In this document: positions 43,704-53,980 of the stretch, piece after piece
How positions within the stretch are numbered: position 1 is the stretch's first letter
Layout: each line of letters opens with the position of its first letter
NCBI RefSeq assembly: GCF_025717515.1
Contig: NZ_JAJIRN010000006.1
Span: forward strand, 186,001-250,000
DNA length: 64,000 nt
Source: Roseateles oligotrophus
Lineage (GTDB): Bacteria; Pseudomonadota; Gammaproteobacteria; Burkholderiales; Burkholderiaceae_C
Direction: 5' to 3'
The notes under the pieces: generated by a model
The model's input: only the letters and a program-made list of their open reading frames with translations
The model's database searches: none
What the model was told of the DNA's origin: nothing
Position numbers and translations under genes: made by a program

Positions 43704-46424
43704 GTGCTCGCCCGCAACGCAGCTTGGCTGTGCCTCGCCCTGCTGCTGGGCCCGCTGCATGCGCCCTTCTGCCATGCGCAGACCGCAGACTCGACAAAGC
43801 CCGACCCAATCGCAAGCCTCAGCCCGCTCGACATCGAAGCCAATGCGCTGGTACTGGAGGTGTTGCTGGACGGGCATCAATTGTCCGACAGCCTGAGTGC
43901 CTACCAGGACGGCAAACAGCTGCTGCTGCCGCTCGGTGAATTGGCCCGGCTGTTGACCCTGGCGGTCACGGTCAACACCGAACAAGGCAGCGCCAGCGGC
44001 TTTATCGTGCGCGAGCAGCGGCAGTTCGCGCTCTCGCAGGCCAGTGGCCGGGTCTATTTTGAGGGTCAGGAACAGCGCTTTCCCGCCCACTCGGTTCGGC
44101 TCATCGACGGCGACCTCTATGTCGCCCAGCAATTGCTCGCGCAGTGGCTGCCGATCGACTTGAGCCTCGACCTGGCCAGCCTGCAATTGCGCATACAACC
44201 GCGTGAACGCCTGCCCTTGCAAGAACGACTGGCGCGCGAGCACCTCGGCGGCAGCATCCACACCCAGGCCGCGGCGGGCGCCGCCGAACGCAATTTCACC
44301 CGTACGCATGCGCCCATCAAGGCCTTTGCCCTGCCTTTCATTGAACAGACCCTGGGCAGCCAGGCCCATGCCGACGCTCAAGGGCGCCAGTTGCAGGCCG
44401 TCTACACCGCCTACCTGACCGGCGATCTGCTGGGTCTGGAGGCGGCGGCGTTTGTCTCCCAAGCACGTCGCTCGAACAGCCCCGCGCTGCGCTTGACGCT
44501 GGGTCGCCACGACCCGGAGGCAGGTCTGGCCGGCCCCATGCAGGCTCGCACCGCCGAGTTCGGCAATGTTGCCGTGCCTGGCGTCAGCAATGTTGTGGCC
44601 GGCAATGCCAGCGGCAACGGCGTGCTCTTGAGCAACCGCTCTTTGGAACTGCCGAGCAACTTCGACCGCCACAGCCTGCGCGGCGACCTGCCACCGGGCT
44701 GGGACGTAACGCTTTACTACAACGACGCGCTGGCCGGTTATCAGCAAAGCCGCAGCGACGGTCGCTATGCGTTTGAGGACCTACCGCTGTCCTTTGGTGC
44801 GAACGAATTCCGCCTCGTCTTCAATGGCCCGCTCGGCCAGTTGCGGGTAGAGCGCAAGAGCTTTCTGCTCGATCAATCCAACGTCAAACCGGGCGAGCTG
44901 TTCTATTCGCTGGCCCAACAGCGCACCGACGCGGGCGAACTGCGCAGCGTGGCGCAACTGGATCTGGGCCTGAGCCGCGCCTTTGCTGCGAATGCCGCCT
45001 TGGTGCGCAGCAGCGGCCTGCCCGAACAGGGCACGCTCGGCTACGCCCAGTTGGGCCTGCGCTACTACGCCGACGCCTATGTGCTGAGCTCGCAGCTGAC
45101 TCAGGCGCAGGCCGGCGGCGCGCTGGCGGAACTGGGCCTGAAGACGCGGCTGGGCAAGCATTCAATTGACTTACAACATCAGCAACGCTTTGGCGACTTC
45201 AGCAGCGAGATCCTCCCACGCGGCAGCGACCCTTTAAGCCACCGCGACAAGCTGCGCCTTTACAGCACGTTTCAGCCCGCAGCAGCGGCGGGCATGCCTG
45301 CCTTGCCCGCGCTGTCTATCGTCATCGAGGCCGTGCACGACAGCTTGGCCTCCGGCGCCAGCAATCAAGCCTTGTCGGGCCGTGCATCGACGATGCTGGC
45401 CGGCACCTCGGTGTCCAGCAGCCTGCATTGGCAACGGCTGGGGGCCAAACAAACCAATCTGCGCAGCGGCAGCTTCAGCTCCGACGGCACCCTGCAATTG
45501 AGCCGGCGCATCGCCGGCATCGGCCTGAGCGCCAGCATGGCATTCAGCATCCAACCCGCCGCCAAACTGCAAAGCTTGGCGATGACGGCAGACCGCGACT
45601 TGGGCGCCGGCTACCGCGTCAACGCGGGCCTGCAGCATTCGATTCAATCGAACGTCAGCCAATTGACGGCCGGTCTGAGCAAATTCCTCGGCAGCTTTGG
45701 CATGGCCTTGAGTGGCAGTTGCAGCAGCCAGCGCGAGTTCGCCGTCGGCCTGCAGCTCTTCATGGCGATGGGCCACAACCCGCGCAGCAAGACTTGGTTC
45801 TTCGAGGCTCAACCCTTGGCCGGCACCGGCTCGGTCTCGGCGCTGGCCTTTGTCGACCGTAACTTGAATGGCCGGCGGGACGCGGACGAACCGGTGGTGC
45901 CCAACGCCGGCTTCATTTTGAACGGCGGCGGACGGCACCCGCTGCTGACCGACGAGCAAGGCAGTGCCTTGATCACACGCCTGCCGGCCGGCCAATACAC
46001 CGATATCGCGATCGACGCCAACACGCTGGAAGATCCCCAATGGCGGCCCGCGCTGCCGGGGCTGCGCGTGCTGCCAAGACCCGGCAGCGTGGAGATGATC
46101 GAGTTCCCCATCGTCGCCACCTCGGAGATTGACGGTACGGTCTACCTGCTCAGCCATGACAAAAAAGGCCAGCGGCGCGGCATCGGCGACGCACGCATCG
46201 AGTTGGTCAACGAGCAGGGTCAGGTGATCGCCAGCACGATCAGCTCCTCCGACGGCTACTACCTGTTGCACCAAGTCATGCCGGGCCGCCACAGCTTGCG
46301 CATCGCGCCCGAACAGGCGGCCAAGCTGAAGTTGTACGGCCAGCTTTCGCGCCGGATTGATGTGCCGGCCGACGGGGATTTCATCGCCGCACCCGACTTC
46401 GAATTGCGAACCTTGCCGCGCTGA
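43704..46424 (+). CDS. Usher-like outer-membrane protein with C-terminal Ig/SdrD-like domains
   Basis: 906 residues, starting with GTG at 43704 and a signal peptide ending near CHAQT. Residues about 45-190 form an N-terminal domain (LEVLLDGHQL, LLLPLGELARLL), ending with ERLPLQERLARE. The barrel follows and contains the usher-typical SLRGDLPPGWDVTLYYNDALAGYQ and YAFEDLPLSFGANEFRLVFNGPLG. From about 700 the protein has an SdrD_B-like domain (FVDRNLNGRRDADEPVVPNAGFILNG) and a second carboxypeptidase-regulatory-like domain (GTVYLLSHD... ending PGRHSLRIAPE). The two C-terminal domains differ from those of FimD/PapC. It is probably the secretion pore of the DUF4402 system. Confidence 0.8.
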   Translation: MLARNAAWLCLALLLGPLHAPFCHAQTADSTKPDPIASLSPLDIEANALVLEVLLDGHQLSDSLSAYQDGKQLLLPLGELARLLTLAVTVNTEQGSASGFIVREQRQFALSQASGRVYFEGQEQRFPAHSVRLIDGDLYVAQQLLAQWLPIDLSLDLASLQLRIQPRERLPLQERLAREHLGGSIHTQAAAGAAERNFTRTHAPIKAFALPFIEQTLGSQAHADAQGRQLQAVYTAYLTGDLLGLEAAAFVSQARRSNSPALRLTLGRHDPEAGLAGPMQARTAEFGNVAVPGVSNVVAGNASGNGVLLSNRSLELPSNFDRHSLRGDLPPGWDVTLYYNDALAGYQQSRSDGRYAFEDLPLSFGANEFRLVFNGPLGQLRVERKSFLLDQSNVKPGELFYSLAQQRTDAGELRSVAQLDLGLSRAFAANAALVRSSGLPEQGTLGYAQLGLRYYADAYVLSSQLTQAQAGGALAELGLKTRLGKHSIDLQHQQRFGDFSSEILPRGSDPLSHRDKLRLYSTFQPAAAAGMPALPALSIVIEAVHDSLASGASNQALSGRASTMLAGTSVSSSLHWQRLGAKQTNLRSGSFSSDGTLQLSRRIAGIGLSASMAFSIQPAAKLQSLAMTADRDLGAGYRVNAGLQHSIQSNVSQLTAGLSKFLGSFGMALSGSCSSQREFAVGLQLFMAMGHNPRSKTWFFEAQPLAGTGSVSALAFVDRNLNGRRDADEPVVPNAGFILNGGGRHPLLTDEQGSALITRLPAGQYTDIAIDANTLEDPQWRPALPGLRVLPRPGSVEMIEFPIVATSEIDGTVYLLSHDKKGQRRGIGDARIELVNEQGQVIASTISSSDGYYLLHQVMPGRHSLRIAPEQAAKLKLYGQLSRRIDVPADGDFIAAPDFELRTLPR

Positions 46425-46456
46425 AACGGTAGGCGCCCGTGAGGGACAATGCCGGC

Positions 46457-47221
46457 ATGAAGATGCATATCGCCCAAATCCTGTTTTCCCAAGGCTTCGG
46501 CAGCCGCCGCCTGTGTTCCGGACTGTTGTTCAATGGCGAGGTCAGCGTTGGCGGCCATGTCATTGCCGACCCCTGGGAAGAATTCGAGACCGAAGGCCTG
46601 GAGTTCGAGGTCTCGGGCAAGACCTGGCCCTATTACGCCAAGGCGCTGATCCTCTTGAACAAGCCCAGCGGCTATGAATGCTCGCGCAAACCCAAGCACC
46701 ACCCCAGCGTGATGAATCTGCTGCCGGCGCCGCTGCGTGAGCGTGATGCGCAGCCGATCGGCCGGCTCGACGAAGACACCACCGGCCTGCTGCTGCTGAC
46801 CGACGACGGCGCCTTGATCCACAAACTGACCAGCCCCAAGCACCATGTGCCCAAGGTCTACGAGGCGCAGTGCAAGCACCCGGTGACGCCCGAGATGGTG
46901 GCGCAATTGCTGGCCGGCGTGGAGCTGCGTGAGCCCGAATCCAGCAAGCCTCCCGGATCTCCTGGCGGCAAGCCCGAGCGCACGGTGCCCTACAAGCCCG
47001 AGCAAGTGCGCGCCGAGGGTGCCGAGGCCTTCGGCACCCATGGCCTGCGGCTGACCCTGATCGAAGGCAAGTATCACCAGGTCAAACGGATGGTCGCGGC
47101 GGTCGGCAACCGGGTTGAAAGCCTGCACCGCCCTCAGTTTGGTGCCCTCACCTTGCCACCCGATTTGAAACCGGGTGAATGGATCTGGATCAGCAGCCCC
47201 AGCCTCATCACACCCACATAA
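46457..47221 (+). CDS. rsuA: RsuA/RluB-family rRNA pseudouridine synthase
   Basis: About 254 residues from the ATG at 46457. A short S4-like N-terminal domain (IAQILFSQGFGSRRLCSGLLFNGEVSV) precedes the catalytic domain with the motif IGRLDEDTTGLLLLTDDG, where Asp is the catalytic residue, and KVYEAQCKHP and GKYHQVKRMVAAVGNRV. Overall length and motif spacing favour RsuA (16S rRNA pseudouridine 516) over RluB/E/F, though this cannot be settled here. It follows the usher-like gene by 32 bases but is a housekeeping gene and probably has its own promoter. Confidence 0.88.
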   Translation: MKMHIAQILFSQGFGSRRLCSGLLFNGEVSVGGHVIADPWEEFETEGLEFEVSGKTWPYYAKALILLNKPSGYECSRKPKHHPSVMNLLPAPLRERDAQPIGRLDEDTTGLLLLTDDGALIHKLTSPKHHVPKVYEAQCKHPVTPEMVAQLLAGVELREPESSKPPGSPGGKPERTVPYKPEQVRAEGAEAFGTHGLRLTLIEGKYHQVKRMVAAVGNRVESLHRPQFGALTLPPDLKPGEWIWISSPSLITPT

Positions 47222-47343
47222 CAAGTTCGTGACACGGCGCATGGACTGGGTGTTTGCCCTAGAAATGCGGCGTTTTTGCGACGCCCAAGTAACGATTCAG
47301 GGAAGACCCGAATCATTTTGTAACAAAGTATCTGTAGAACCTC

Positions 47344-47369
47344 GCCCTTAGGACAGGGGTATTAATCCC
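47344..47369 (+). promoter_or_regulatory. C-run/G-run dyad upstream of a hybrid kinase
   Basis: GCCCTTAGGACAGGGG followed by TATTAATCCC, 54 bases before the ATG at 47424. It resembles the element at 4013 (CCC-T-A-...-A-GGGG). It may be a regulator-binding site near the promoter; the evidence is resemblance only. Confidence 0.28.
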
Positions 47370-47423
47370 ACTGTCAAAGAACTGCCAAACAAGTGCAGTC
47401 GATTTGTCGAGGGAACCAGACTT

Positions 47424-49322
47424 ATGACAGCAGCATCTGCCTTGGGACAGGTGAACCGGACGGCGCCCGGACCAACGATGCCAAACAATGCAAAGCCTTG
47501 CGAAGCCATGCGGCCCGACATCACCGAACAGGTGAAGTCGGAGCGCTTCGCTTCGCTATGCGAACGCATCACCACACCCACCCTGATGGGCCTGGTGTTC
47601 AGCTTGGTGCCGCTGCTGCTGTTCTGGCCGCATCTGCCGCATGCAATTCTGCTGACCTGGTTCGGCGTCAGGTTGCTCTTGGGCGCACTGCGCTGCGCGG
47701 ATGTCGTGCGGTTTCGCCGTTATTGGCAAGGCTGCTCAAGCACACCAACGACGGCCGACTTGGCCCCATGGCGGCGCCGCTTCATGTTGACCTTGGCGCT
47801 GGAGTCACTCAGTTGGGGCGCCGCCGGCTGGTTTTTTCATGCCGCTGCCGCCCCTGAACTCGAGGGTGTGATTCTGGCCGCCCTGGTGGCTTTGACCGGC
47901 ATTGGGCTACTCAATCTGGGTGGTCGTTGGCGCGCCAACCTCTTGTTCAGCGGCCTGGCCTTGGCGCCGCTGATTGCCTACCACCTGAGCCTGGGCAGTC
48001 AGATCGGCGCCTTCACAGCCCTGGGTCTGATGGTCTTTATGGCGATTGGCCTGAATGAATCGCGCCGCGCCGACAAGCGCAGCACCGAGTTGCTACGCAT
48101 GCGTTTGGTCACCGATGGGGTGGCCCAGCAGCGCCAGCAAGCGCTGCAGTCGGCCGAGCAGTCCAGCACCAGCAAGAGCCGTTTCGTGGCGAATATGAGC
48201 CACGAAATCCGTACGCCGCTGAACGGCATTCTGGGCATGACGCAGTTGCTCGAACGCTCGACGCTGGACACGCAGCAGCGCGAACAGGTCGACATCATGC
48301 GGCGCTCCGGCCATCATTTATTGGCCTTGGTGAATGACATTCTGGACCTGGCGCGGATCGAATCAGGCAAGCTCGCCGTCGATGCCGGCCCGGTCAATGT
48401 GCGTGAAACGGTCGATGATGTCTGCCGTTTGCTCGGAGAAACAGCGCGCGACAAGGGCCTGGGCTTCGAGTTGAAACTGAGCCCCGCCCTGCCCAACTAC
48501 GCGCTGGGGGACGCCTCGCGCATCAAGCAGGTGCTGCACAACCTGATCGGCAACGCAATCAAGTTCACCGAACGGGGTCAGGTCTTGATCGAGGTCGGCA
48601 CCACGCTGGACATGCGCGCCGGCACGCTGCTGCGCTTTGCCGTGCGCGACACCGGCGAGGGCATTGCCGGCGACCAGATGGAGCGAGTCTTTGCGCCGTT
48701 CGAACAGGCCGAGTCAGCGCTTGGCCACCCCGGCAAGCCGCGTCGCCAAGACGGCACCGGCCTGGGCCTGACGATTTCACGCGAGTTGGCGCGCGCGATG
48801 GGCGGTGACCTGCGCTGCAGTTCGGTCTCCGGCCAGGGCTCGCTATTCGAATTCACGCTGCCGCTGCTGGCCTGTGTCAGCGAAGTCCCGCCGCTGAGCA
48901 GCGCTCGGGGTGTCGTGCAACCGGCGCCCAAGCTGTCCGGCCGGGTGCTGCTGGTCGATGACAGCGTGGTCAACGTGCTGGTTGCCACCGCCATGCTGGA
49001 GAGTTGCGGCCTGCAAGTCGAGCATGCCGAAGACGGCCTGCAAGCGCTGGAGCGACTCGAGACCGCGGCCTATGACCTCGTGCTGATGGACTGCCAAATG
49101 CCCAAAATGGACGGCTTCGAGGCGACCCGCCGCTGGCGTATCCAAGAGCGCAGCCGCTTCCTGGGTCATGTGCCCATCGTCGCATTGACGGCCAGCGCGG
49201 TGAACGGCGACCGCGAGCGCTGCATCCAGTCGGGCATGGACGATTACCTGGTCAAACCGTTCGAAATGGACGATCTGGTCGCGGTGGTGCAGCGGCATAT
49301 TCAGGTGGCGGAGTTGGCCTGA
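47424..49322 (+). CDS. Hybrid sensor histidine kinase with polytopic N-terminal membrane domain
   Basis: 632 residues. The N-terminal domain (about 45-215) has five or six transmembrane helices in a MASE-like layout. Then come HisKA (FVANMSHEIRTPLNGILG, His near residue 258), HATPase (N-box LHNLIGNAIKFT; DTGEGIA; GTGLGLTIS) and a receiver (about 508-630; Asp in LVLMDCQMPKMDGFE; Lys in YLVKPFE). No Hpt or output protein is adjacent. A GAGGGA ribosome site lies near the ATG at 47424, although the ATG at 47478 is also possible. Confidence 0.92.
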   Translation: MTAASALGQVNRTAPGPTMPNNAKPCEAMRPDITEQVKSERFASLCERITTPTLMGLVFSLVPLLLFWPHLPHAILLTWFGVRLLLGALRCADVVRFRRYWQGCSSTPTTADLAPWRRRFMLTLALESLSWGAAGWFFHAAAAPELEGVILAALVALTGIGLLNLGGRWRANLLFSGLALAPLIAYHLSLGSQIGAFTALGLMVFMAIGLNESRRADKRSTELLRMRLVTDGVAQQRQQALQSAEQSSTSKSRFVANMSHEIRTPLNGILGMTQLLERSTLDTQQREQVDIMRRSGHHLLALVNDILDLARIESGKLAVDAGPVNVRETVDDVCRLLGETARDKGLGFELKLSPALPNYALGDASRIKQVLHNLIGNAIKFTERGQVLIEVGTTLDMRAGTLLRFAVRDTGEGIAGDQMERVFAPFEQAESALGHPGKPRRQDGTGLGLTISRELARAMGGDLRCSSVSGQGSLFEFTLPLLACVSEVPPLSSARGVVQPAPKLSGRVLLVDDSVVNVLVATAMLESCGLQVEHAEDGLQALERLETAAYDLVLMDCQMPKMDGFEATRRWRIQERSRFLGHVPIVALTASAVNGDRERCIQSGMDDYLVKPFEMDDLVAVVQRHIQVAELA

Positions 49323-49422
49323 AGCAGGTTCAGCGCAGGTCCATCGGATAATCGCCGAACCCGCTCAACAAGTTGGCGGCCGAGCTACTCGCTTCGCTCG
49401 ATCGGTCCACCACACAAATCCA

Positions 49423-50445
49423 ATGCACGTATATCGCGGCTTCCAACACCCCGGCATAGCGCCCGCTTGCGCGCTGACCATAGGCAATTTCGACGGTGTC
49501 CATCGAGGCCATCAGGCCATGCTGGCGCTGCTGAAGTCGGAGGCGCAGCACCGCGGCCTGCCGTCTTGCGTGATGAGCTTCGAGCCGCATCCGCGCGACT
49601 TCTTTGCCGCCAAACTGGGCCAGCCCGATTTGGCGCCGACCCGCATTGCCTCGCTGCGCGACAAGCTCAGCGAGTTGGAGCGCTGCGGCATCGAGCAAGT
49701 GGTGGTGCTGCGCTTTGATGCTCGCCTAGCCAGCCTCAGCCCGCAGAATTTCATTCAGCAAGTGTTGCTGCAAGGCCTGGGCGTCAAGTACATCCTGGTC
49801 GGGGACGACTTCCGCTTCGGCGCCAAGCGCCAGGGCGACTACGCGACGCTGGACGCCGCCGGCCGCGCTCAGGGTTTTGATGTCGCACGAATGATGAGCT
49901 ACGAGGTGCATGGCCTGCGGGTCAGCAGTTCGGCCGTGCGCGAGGCCTTGAGTAGTGGCGATATGGGGGCTGCGGCCCGACTTTTGGGCCGGCCCTACTC
50001 GATCTCCGGCCATGTGGTGCATGGCAAAAAGCTCGGCCGCAGCCTGGGCGAATCGGCCAGCGGCGCGGCCGATGGTTTTCGTACCTTGAACCTGCGCTTT
50101 ACCCATGACAAGCCGGCCGCCAAAGGTATCTTCGCCGTGCGCGTGCATGGCTTGGCGGAGCGGGCCGTGGACGGCGTCGCCTCGCTCGGGGTGCGGCCGA
50201 CCATTGAGGATGCCGGTCGCGTCTTGCTCGAGGTGCATTGCCTGGACTGGCCCGCGCAAATCGGCGTGGACGGGGCCTACGGTAAACTCGTGCGTGTGGA
50301 ACTACTGCATAAACTTCGCGACGAAGCCCGCTACGACGGGCTGCCCGCCTTGACGGCCGCCATCCGGCAGGATGTGTCGGACGCCCGCGCCTTTTTGGCC
50401 ACCCATGCAGCGATGTTGCGCCAGACCACGCGCGACCGAATTTGA
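49423..50445 (+). CDS. ribF: Bifunctional riboflavin kinase / FAD synthetase
   Basis: 340 residues, full length. The N-terminal FAD synthetase domain has the nucleotidyltransferase motif ALTIGNFDGVHRGHQAML and the GDDFRFGAKRQGD and VSSSAVREAL blocks. The C-terminal riboflavin kinase domain starts near GRPYSISGHVVHGKKLGR and contains GVASLGVRPT. It converts riboflavin to FMN and then FAD. The order ribF-ileS-lspA is conserved across many proteobacteria. I see no FMN-riboswitch-like fold in the 100 bases upstream. Confidence 0.95.
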   Translation: MHVYRGFQHPGIAPACALTIGNFDGVHRGHQAMLALLKSEAQHRGLPSCVMSFEPHPRDFFAAKLGQPDLAPTRIASLRDKLSELERCGIEQVVVLRFDARLASLSPQNFIQQVLLQGLGVKYILVGDDFRFGAKRQGDYATLDAAGRAQGFDVARMMSYEVHGLRVSSSAVREALSSGDMGAAARLLGRPYSISGHVVHGKKLGRSLGESASGAADGFRTLNLRFTHDKPAAKGIFAVRVHGLAERAVDGVASLGVRPTIEDAGRVLLEVHCLDWPAQIGVDGAYGKLVRVELLHKLRDEARYDGLPALTAAIRQDVSDARAFLATHAAMLRQTTRDRI

Positions 50446-50583
50446 CGCGAATGCTGCGGCTTGAATCACCTGCCGCTCGCCTCTGGATTCGCTCCGGCCG
50501 CTGAATCAGCGCCCTCTCCTTCAATTTGCCGACTCGCGCTAAACGCGTGAACGCAGCAGCCCAAACGTTCGAGTTCCGCCATC

Positions 50584-53421
50584 ATGACGACAGACAAAAA
50601 AGACTACCGCGCCACGCTGAATCTGCCGGACACGCCCTTCCCAATGCGTGGCGACCTGCCCAAGCGCGAGCCGGGCTGGGTCAAGGCCTGGGAAGAGCAA
50701 GGCACTTACCAGCGCCTGCGCGAAGCCCGCGCTGGCGCGCCCAAGTTCGTCTTGCATGATGGCCCGCCCTACGCGAATGGCCAGATCCACATCGGCCATG
50801 CCGCCAACAAGATCTTGAAAGACATGATCGTCAAGGCGCGCCAGCTGGAAGGCTTTGACGCCGCCTACATCCCCGGCTGGGACTGCCACGGCCTGCCGAT
50901 CGAAAACCAGATCGAAAAGACCTTTGGCCGCGGCCTGCAGCGCGATGAGGTGCAGGCCAAGAGCCGCGCCTACGCCGGCGAGCAGATCGATGCACAGCGC
51001 CAGGATTTCAAGCGCCTGGGCGTGCTGGGCGACTGGGCCAAGCCCTACCGCACGATGGATTTCAAAAACGAGGCCGGCGAGATCCGCGTGCTCAAGCGCC
51101 TGTTCGAACGCGGCTTTGTCTACCGGGGCCTGAAGCCGGTCTACTGGTGTTTTGACTGCGGCTCTTCGCTGGCCGAATTCGAGATCGAGTACCAGGACAA
51201 GCAGAGCCCTGCGGTCGATGTGGCCTTTTTGAGCGCCGAGCCGGCCAAGTTGGCGGCCGCCTTCGGCCTGAGCAAGCTGGACAAAGAGGCCTTCACCGTC
51301 ATCTGGACGACGACGCCCTGGACCATCCCGGCCAATCAGGCTTTGAATCTGAACCCGGAACTGAGCTACGCGCTGGTCGACACGCCGCGCGGCATCTACA
51401 TGATCGCCGAGGCGCTGGTGGAAAAATGCCTGGCTCGCTGGCAACTCGAAGGCAGCGTGCTGGCCACCACCGTCGGCAAAAACCTGGCCGGGCTGAACTT
51501 CAAGCATCCCTTGGCCCATGTGGATGCCGGTTACGACCGCTGCAGCCCCGTCTATTTGGCCGATTACGCCACCGCCGATGACGGCACCGGCGTTGTCCAC
51601 TCGGCGCCCGCTTATGGCCTGGATGACTTCCAGTCCTGCGTGGCGCACGGCATGGCCTTCAAGGACATCATCAACCCGGTGCAGGGCAATGGCGCTTACG
51701 AGGCCGAGTTGCCGCTGTTCGGCGGCCTGCATATCTGGAAGGCCAACCCCATCATCGCGCAAGCCTTGGAAAACGCCGGCCGCCTGCTCTCGCACGTCAA
51801 GATCACCCACAGCTACCCGCATTGCTGGCGCCACAAGACCCCGGTGATCTACCGCGCTGCGGCGCAGTGGTTTGTGCGCATGGACGAAGGCGCTGGTTTG
51901 TTCGCGACCGAGGCGCCCGAGAAATCGCTGCGTCTGACCGCTTTGGAAGCGATCGACGCGACCAGCTTCTACCCCGAGAACGGCCGTGCTCGCCTGCGCG
52001 ACATGATCGCCGGCCGGCCCGACTGGTGCATCTCGCGCCAGCGCAGCTGGGGCGTGCCGCTGCCGATCTTTTTGCACAAAGACAGCGGCCTGGCGCACCC
52101 GAACACGCTGGAGTTCATCGAACGCGCGGCCGTCATCGTCGAGGCCGGCGGTGTCGAGGCCTGGGCCAAGCTGGACCCGGCCGAGTGGCTGGGCGCCGAG
52201 GCCGAGCAGTACAGCAAGGGCAGCGACATCCTGGACGTCTGGTTCGACTCGGGCTCGACCTTCCAGCATGTCTTGAAGGGCAGCCATCTCGGCGCGGCGC
52301 ACGCCGAGGGCCCCGAGGCCGACCTCTATCTGGAAGGCCATGACCAGCATCGCGGCTGGTTCCATTCCTCGCTGCTGATCGCCTGCGCGCTCTACGGCCG
52401 TGCGCCCTACAAGGGCTTGCTGACCCATGGCTTCGTCGTCGACGGCCAGGGCCGCAAGATGAGCAAGTCGGTCGGCAATGTGGTGGCGCCTCAGACCGTC
52501 AGCGACAAGATGGGCGCCGAGATCATCCGCCTGTGGTGCGCGTCGACCGATTATTCGGGCGACTTAGGACTGGACGAGAAGATCCTCGCCCGCGTCGTCG
52601 ATGCCTACCGCCGCATCCGCAACACGCTGCGCTTCTTGCTCGCCAACACCAGCGACTTCGACGCCGCCAAGGACGCCGTGCCGCTGGATCAGTTGCTGGA
52701 AGTAGACCGTTACGCGATGGCCCGCGCAGCCGAGCTGCAGGGCGAGATCCTGGCGCATTTCCAGCGTTATGAATTCCACCCGGTGGTGGCCAAGCTGCAG
52801 GTCTATTGCTCGGAAGACCTCGGCGGCTTCTACCTCGATGTGCTGAAGGACAGGCTCTACACGACCGCCCCCGGCAGCCTAGCGCGCCGCTCGGCGCAGA
52901 CCGTACTGTGGCACTTGAGCCACGCGATGCTGCGCTGGATGGCGCCGTTCCTGAGCTTCACGGCCGAAGAGGCTTGGGAAGTCTTTGAAGGCGGTCACGC
53001 AGGCAAGAGCATCTTCACCGAAACCTTCTGGAAGTTTGAAACCGCCGACACCGACTTGCTGGCCAAGTGGAGCCGCATCCGAGAAATCAGAGAGGCGGTC
53101 AACCGCAGCATCGAAGAGGTCCGCAAGGTCGGCGATGTGGGTTCCTCCTTGCAGGCCGATGTCGTGCTCGGTGCGCCCGCCGCCGACCTGGCCCTGCTGC
53201 AAACCTTGGGCGACGATCTGAAGTTTGTCTTCATTACTTCGGCGGCCACCTTGGTGGAGGCAAGCGAATTGACCGTCACGGTCAGTCCATCGACGCAACT
53301 GAAATGCGAGCGCTGCTGGCATTACCGCGCGGATGTTGGCGCCAACCCAGAGCACCCGACGATTTGCGGTCGTTGCGACAGCAATCTGCACGGCGGCGGC
53401 GAAACCCGCTTGGTGGCCTGA
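50584..53421 (+). CDS. ileS: Isoleucyl-tRNA synthetase
   Basis: 945 residues, a class I synthetase charging tRNA-Ile. The HIGH-type motif is [16 protein letters not shown], the KMSKS loop is [10 protein letters not shown], the editing domain has [14 protein letters not shown], and the C-terminal zinc finger has [12 protein letters not shown] followed by [11 protein letters not shown]. This is the bacterial mupirocin-sensitive-type form. It starts 138 bases after ribF; no T-box leader is seen. lspA follows after three bases. Confidence 0.97.
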   Translation: MTTDKKDYRATLNLPDTPFPMRGDLPKREPGWVKAWEEQGTYQRLREARAGAPKFVLHDGPPYANGQIHIGHAANKILKDMIVKARQLEGFDAAYIPGWDCHGLPIENQIEKTFGRGLQRDEVQAKSRAYAGEQIDAQRQDFKRLGVLGDWAKPYRTMDFKNEAGEIRVLKRLFERGFVYRGLKPVYWCFDCGSSLAEFEIEYQDKQSPAVDVAFLSAEPAKLAAAFGLSKLDKEAFTVIWTTTPWTIPANQALNLNPELSYALVDTPRGIYMIAEALVEKCLARWQLEGSVLATTVGKNLAGLNFKHPLAHVDAGYDRCSPVYLADYATADDGTGVVHSAPAYGLDDFQSCVAHGMAFKDIINPVQGNGAYEAELPLFGGLHIWKANPIIAQALENAGRLLSHVKITHSYPHCWRHKTPVIYRAAAQWFVRMDEGAGLFATEAPEKSLRLTALEAIDATSFYPENGRARLRDMIAGRPDWCISRQRSWGVPLPIFLHKDSGLAHPNTLEFIERAAVIVEAGGVEAWAKLDPAEWLGAEAEQYSKGSDILDVWFDSGSTFQHVLKGSHLGAAHAEGPEADLYLEGHDQHRGWFHSSLLIACALYGRAPYKGLLTHGFVVDGQGRKMSKSVGNVVAPQTVSDKMGAEIIRLWCASTDYSGDLGLDEKILARVVDAYRRIRNTLRFLLANTSDFDAAKDAVPLDQLLEVDRYAMARAAELQGEILAHFQRYEFHPVVAKLQVYCSEDLGGFYLDVLKDRLYTTAPGSLARRSAQTVLWHLSHAMLRWMAPFLSFTAEEAWEVFEGGHAGKSIFTETFWKFETADTDLLAKWSRIREIREAVNRSIEEVRKVGDVGSSLQADVVLGAPAADLALLQTLGDDLKFVFITSAATLVEASELTVTVSPSTQLKCERCWHYRADVGANPEHPTICGRCDSNLHGGGETRLVA

Positions 53422-53424
53422 ACC

Positions 53425-53925
53425 ATGGCGACCAAAGCAAAAGCAAGCGGCGGCGGTAATAAATTGGGGCTTTGGCTCGGCCTGGCCCTGATCGTGATTC
53501 TGCTGGACCAATTCACCAAGGTCTTGATCCTGGGGAATTTCCAGTTAGGGGACAGCCGTTCCGTGACCGGTTTCTTCAATGTCGTGCGCGTCCACAACAC
53601 CGGCGCGGCCTTCAGCTTCCTGGCCGGGGCGGCGGGCTGGCAGCGCTGGTTCTTTGTCGGCCTGGGTGCGGTGGCGACGGTCTTCATCACCGTGATGCTG
53701 CGCCGCCATGGTCAACAAACCTTGTTCGCGTTGGCCTTGAGCCTGATCCTGGGCGGCGCCATCGGCAATGTGATCGACCGCCTGCTGCACGGCTATGTGA
53801 TCGACTTCATCCAGGTCCATTCAAGCGGCTGGTATTTCCCGTCCTTCAATATTGCCGACAGCGCAATCTCGGTCGGCGCCGTGCTGCTGATCTGGGACGA
53901 AATCCGCCGCGTGCGACGAGGCTAA
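53425..53925 (+). CDS. lspA: Lipoprotein signal peptidase (signal peptidase II)
   Basis: 166 residues with four transmembrane helices; an inner-membrane aspartic protease that cleaves prolipoproteins. The family blocks [37 protein letters not shown] and [12 protein letters not shown] are intact, with the two catalytic Asp in NVIDR and NIADS. A Lys/Gly-rich extension of about a dozen residues precedes the first helix. It is coupled to ileS by a three-base gap. Confidence 0.96.
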   Translation: MATKAKASGGGNKLGLWLGLALIVILLDQFTKVLILGNFQLGDSRSVTGFFNVVRVHNTGAAFSFLAGAAGWQRWFFVGLGAVATVFITVMLRRHGQQTLFALALSLILGGAIGNVIDRLLHGYVIDFIQVHSSGWYFPSFNIADSAISVGAVLLIWDEIRRVRRG

Positions 53926-53980
53926 CAAGCAATTTAGTCGGGCGTTCTGCTGGAAAGTCCGGTGGCGCGATGGAGCTGGC

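Noticed and set aside
49323-49422. FMN riboswitch before ribF
   Set aside because: The 100-base gap is too short and does not show the six-stem conserved blocks of the FMN aptamer.
50446-50583. T-box leader before ileS
   Set aside because: No T-box sequence and no specifier-loop-like hairpin is seen; betaproteobacteria rarely use T-boxes.
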